Origin: JBJXGC01 sp046154545
Lineage (GTDB): Bacteria > Chloroflexota > Dehalococcoidia > Tepidiformales > Tepidiformaceae
Reading direction: 5' to 3'
DNA length: 12,547 nucleotides
NCBI GenBank assembly: GCA_046154545.1
Contig: JBJXGC010000074.1
Coordinates: 1-12,547 of the forward strand
Shown here piece by piece: positions 12,148 to 12,547 of this stretch; positions within the stretch are counted from its first letter, which is position 1, and the number at the start of each line of letters is the position of its first letter. Position numbers and translations under genes: made by a program. The notes under the pieces are model-generated. The model saw only the letters and a program-made list of their open reading frames with translations. It did not search any database and had not been told where the DNA came from.

Positions 12148-12387
12148 ATGCTGACCGACCGCCAACTGACCCACCTGGACGAAACCCTGGCCGGCTACCG
12201 CTCCCGCAAACTCACGGCCCAGCTCGAACGCCGGCGGGCGCTGCGGGAGGCGGGGTATGTCCCCACCTCCCGGCTGCCCGGCTGGGTCAAGGCGTGGGCC
12301 GCGCGGCTCGCCCACCCGCTCGCCCGGCGGACTGGACGCGAAGCCGGTGTCGCCGCTCCCGCTGACGTGGTTCAATACCACCCATGA
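12148..12387 (+). CDS. Hypothetical 79-residue protein, coupled to pyrophosphatase
   Basis: I do not recognise the family. The protein is small, basic and mostly helical: residues 1-34 (MLTDRQLTHLDETLAGYRSR, then KLTAQLERRRALREAG) look like an amphipathic, Arg-rich helix pair; residues 36-63 (GYVPTSRLPGWVKAWAARLAHPLARR) form a second aromatic/basic helix; the tail is short. There is no signal peptide or Cys motif. Support for it being real: its stop (TGA 12385-12387) overlaps the pyrophosphatase ATG as ATGA, and its composition differs from the read-through frame on the same bases. The frame opens at 12028, but ATG 12148 is the first start beyond the hairpin at 12083-12110. GAGAAG (12138-12143) may serve as a close Shine-Dalgarno sequence, and CACAAT at 12127 may be part of its promoter. 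Confidence 0.6.
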   Translation: MLTDRQLTHLDETLAGYRSRKLTAQLERRRALREAGYVPTSRLPGWVKAWAARLAHPLARRTGREAGVAAPADVVQYHP

Positions 12388-12547
12388 CACACCCCTGGCA
12401 CGATATTGAAGTAGATCCGGCGACCATCGGCGAACGCCTCCCGGTCGTGATCGAGATCCCCGCCGGCAGCAAGAACAAGTACGAACTGGAGAAGGTGAGC
12501 GGCCTCCTCAAGCTCGACCGCGTCCTGCATAGCGCCGTCCGTTACCC
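12384..12547 (+). CDS. ppa: Family I inorganic pyrophosphatase, N-terminal part
   Basis: The first 54 codons of a soluble Mg-dependent pyrophosphatase, which hydrolyses PPi to two phosphates in the cytoplasm and pulls biosynthetic reactions forward. VVIEIPAGSKNKYELEKVSG (21-40) followed by LLKLDRVLHSAVRYP is the diagnostic family I block; Glu24, Lys32, Glu34, Arg46 and Tyr54 match the known active-site positions of this family. The rest, including the Asp-rich metal site, lies beyond the right edge. ATG 12384 overlaps the stop of the 79-residue gene (ATGA), so translation is probably coupled; no separate Shine-Dalgarno sequence is seen. Confidence 0.93.
   Translation, partial: MTHPWHDIEVDPATIGERLPVVIEIPAGSKNKYELEKVSGLLKLDRVLHSAVRY

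Noticed and set aside
12062..12365. In-frame C-terminal extension of the flavoprotein
   Set aside because: Composition changes abruptly to Pro/Arg/Gly-rich, it runs through a hairpin and over another gene, and a one-base shift restores the expected family ending at 12061.
1..12547. CRISPR arrays, tRNA/rRNA genes, insertion sequences, phage or integrase genes
   Set aside because: No regularly spaced direct repeats, cloverleaf sequences, transposase motifs or terminal inverted repeats were found on reading both strands.

Overview
The window is GC-rich (roughly two thirds G+C by eye), densely coding bacterial chromosomal DNA. The gene families present (LLM-class F420-type oxidoreductase, DUF5678 next to a retropepsin-like protein, DUF2207, TMEM175-type channel, PAP2_3 lipid enzyme, HxlR regulator with a C-terminal sterol-carrier-like domain) and the mix of leaderless-looking and Shine-Dalgarno starts fit a Chloroflexota bacterium (Dehalococcoidia-like). 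This placement is an inference from gene content; no rRNA or tRNA is present to prove it. I see no CRISPR array, insertion sequence, phage gene, tRNA or rRNA.

Layout. Two minus-strand genes come first: the start of a retropepsin-like protein (112 to 1, cut by the window edge) and its upstream DUF5678 partner (417-109), joined by a GTGA overlap. Divergently read are an LLM-class flavin oxidoreductase (489-1397) and a RimJ/RimL-type GNAT acetyltransferase (1456-2046). A convergent DUF2207-type membrane protein (3982-2075) lacks the usual N-terminal extracytoplasmic domain and carries an extra C-terminal domain. Six plus-strand genes follow: a WrbA-type flavodoxin-like quinone reductase (4125-4718), a CHASE-domain histidine kinase (4833-6626) overlapping a single-domain response regulator (6619-7041), a DUF362 protein (7116-8243), a TMEM175-family cation channel (8396-9010) and a PAP2_3/inositol-phosphorylceramide-synthase-like membrane enzyme (9230-10024). 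The last module is an HxlR regulator (10809-10102) divergent from an acyl-CoA-dehydrogenase-fold flavoprotein (10917-12061). A 79-residue unknown protein (12148-12387) is then coupled by an ATGA overlap to a family I inorganic pyrophosphatase that runs off the right edge (12384-12547).

How the genes may work together. The kinase and regulator form a two-component system with no DNA-binding output, so signalling probably goes through protein partners. The HxlR/flavoprotein pair looks like a self-contained regulatory module, with two inverted repeats in its 107-bp divergent promoter. The other genes look like ordinary, largely independent chromosomal genes.

Most notable points: (1) a probable one-base deletion at the very end of the flavoprotein gene, which removes its natural stop and runs the frame through a strong hairpin and into the next gene; (2) recurrent TANNNT boxes 6-8 nt before start codons that lack a Shine-Dalgarno sequence, alongside other genes with strong ones; (3) a perfect 13-bp inverted repeat inside the kinase ATP-binding-domain coding sequence; (4) a textbook G-quadruplex motif between convergent genes; (5) CRP-like TGTGA-N6-TCACA palindromes; (6) the DUF2207 protein that starts directly at its membrane segment. 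I found no convincing wholly new multi-gene system; these are local novelties.
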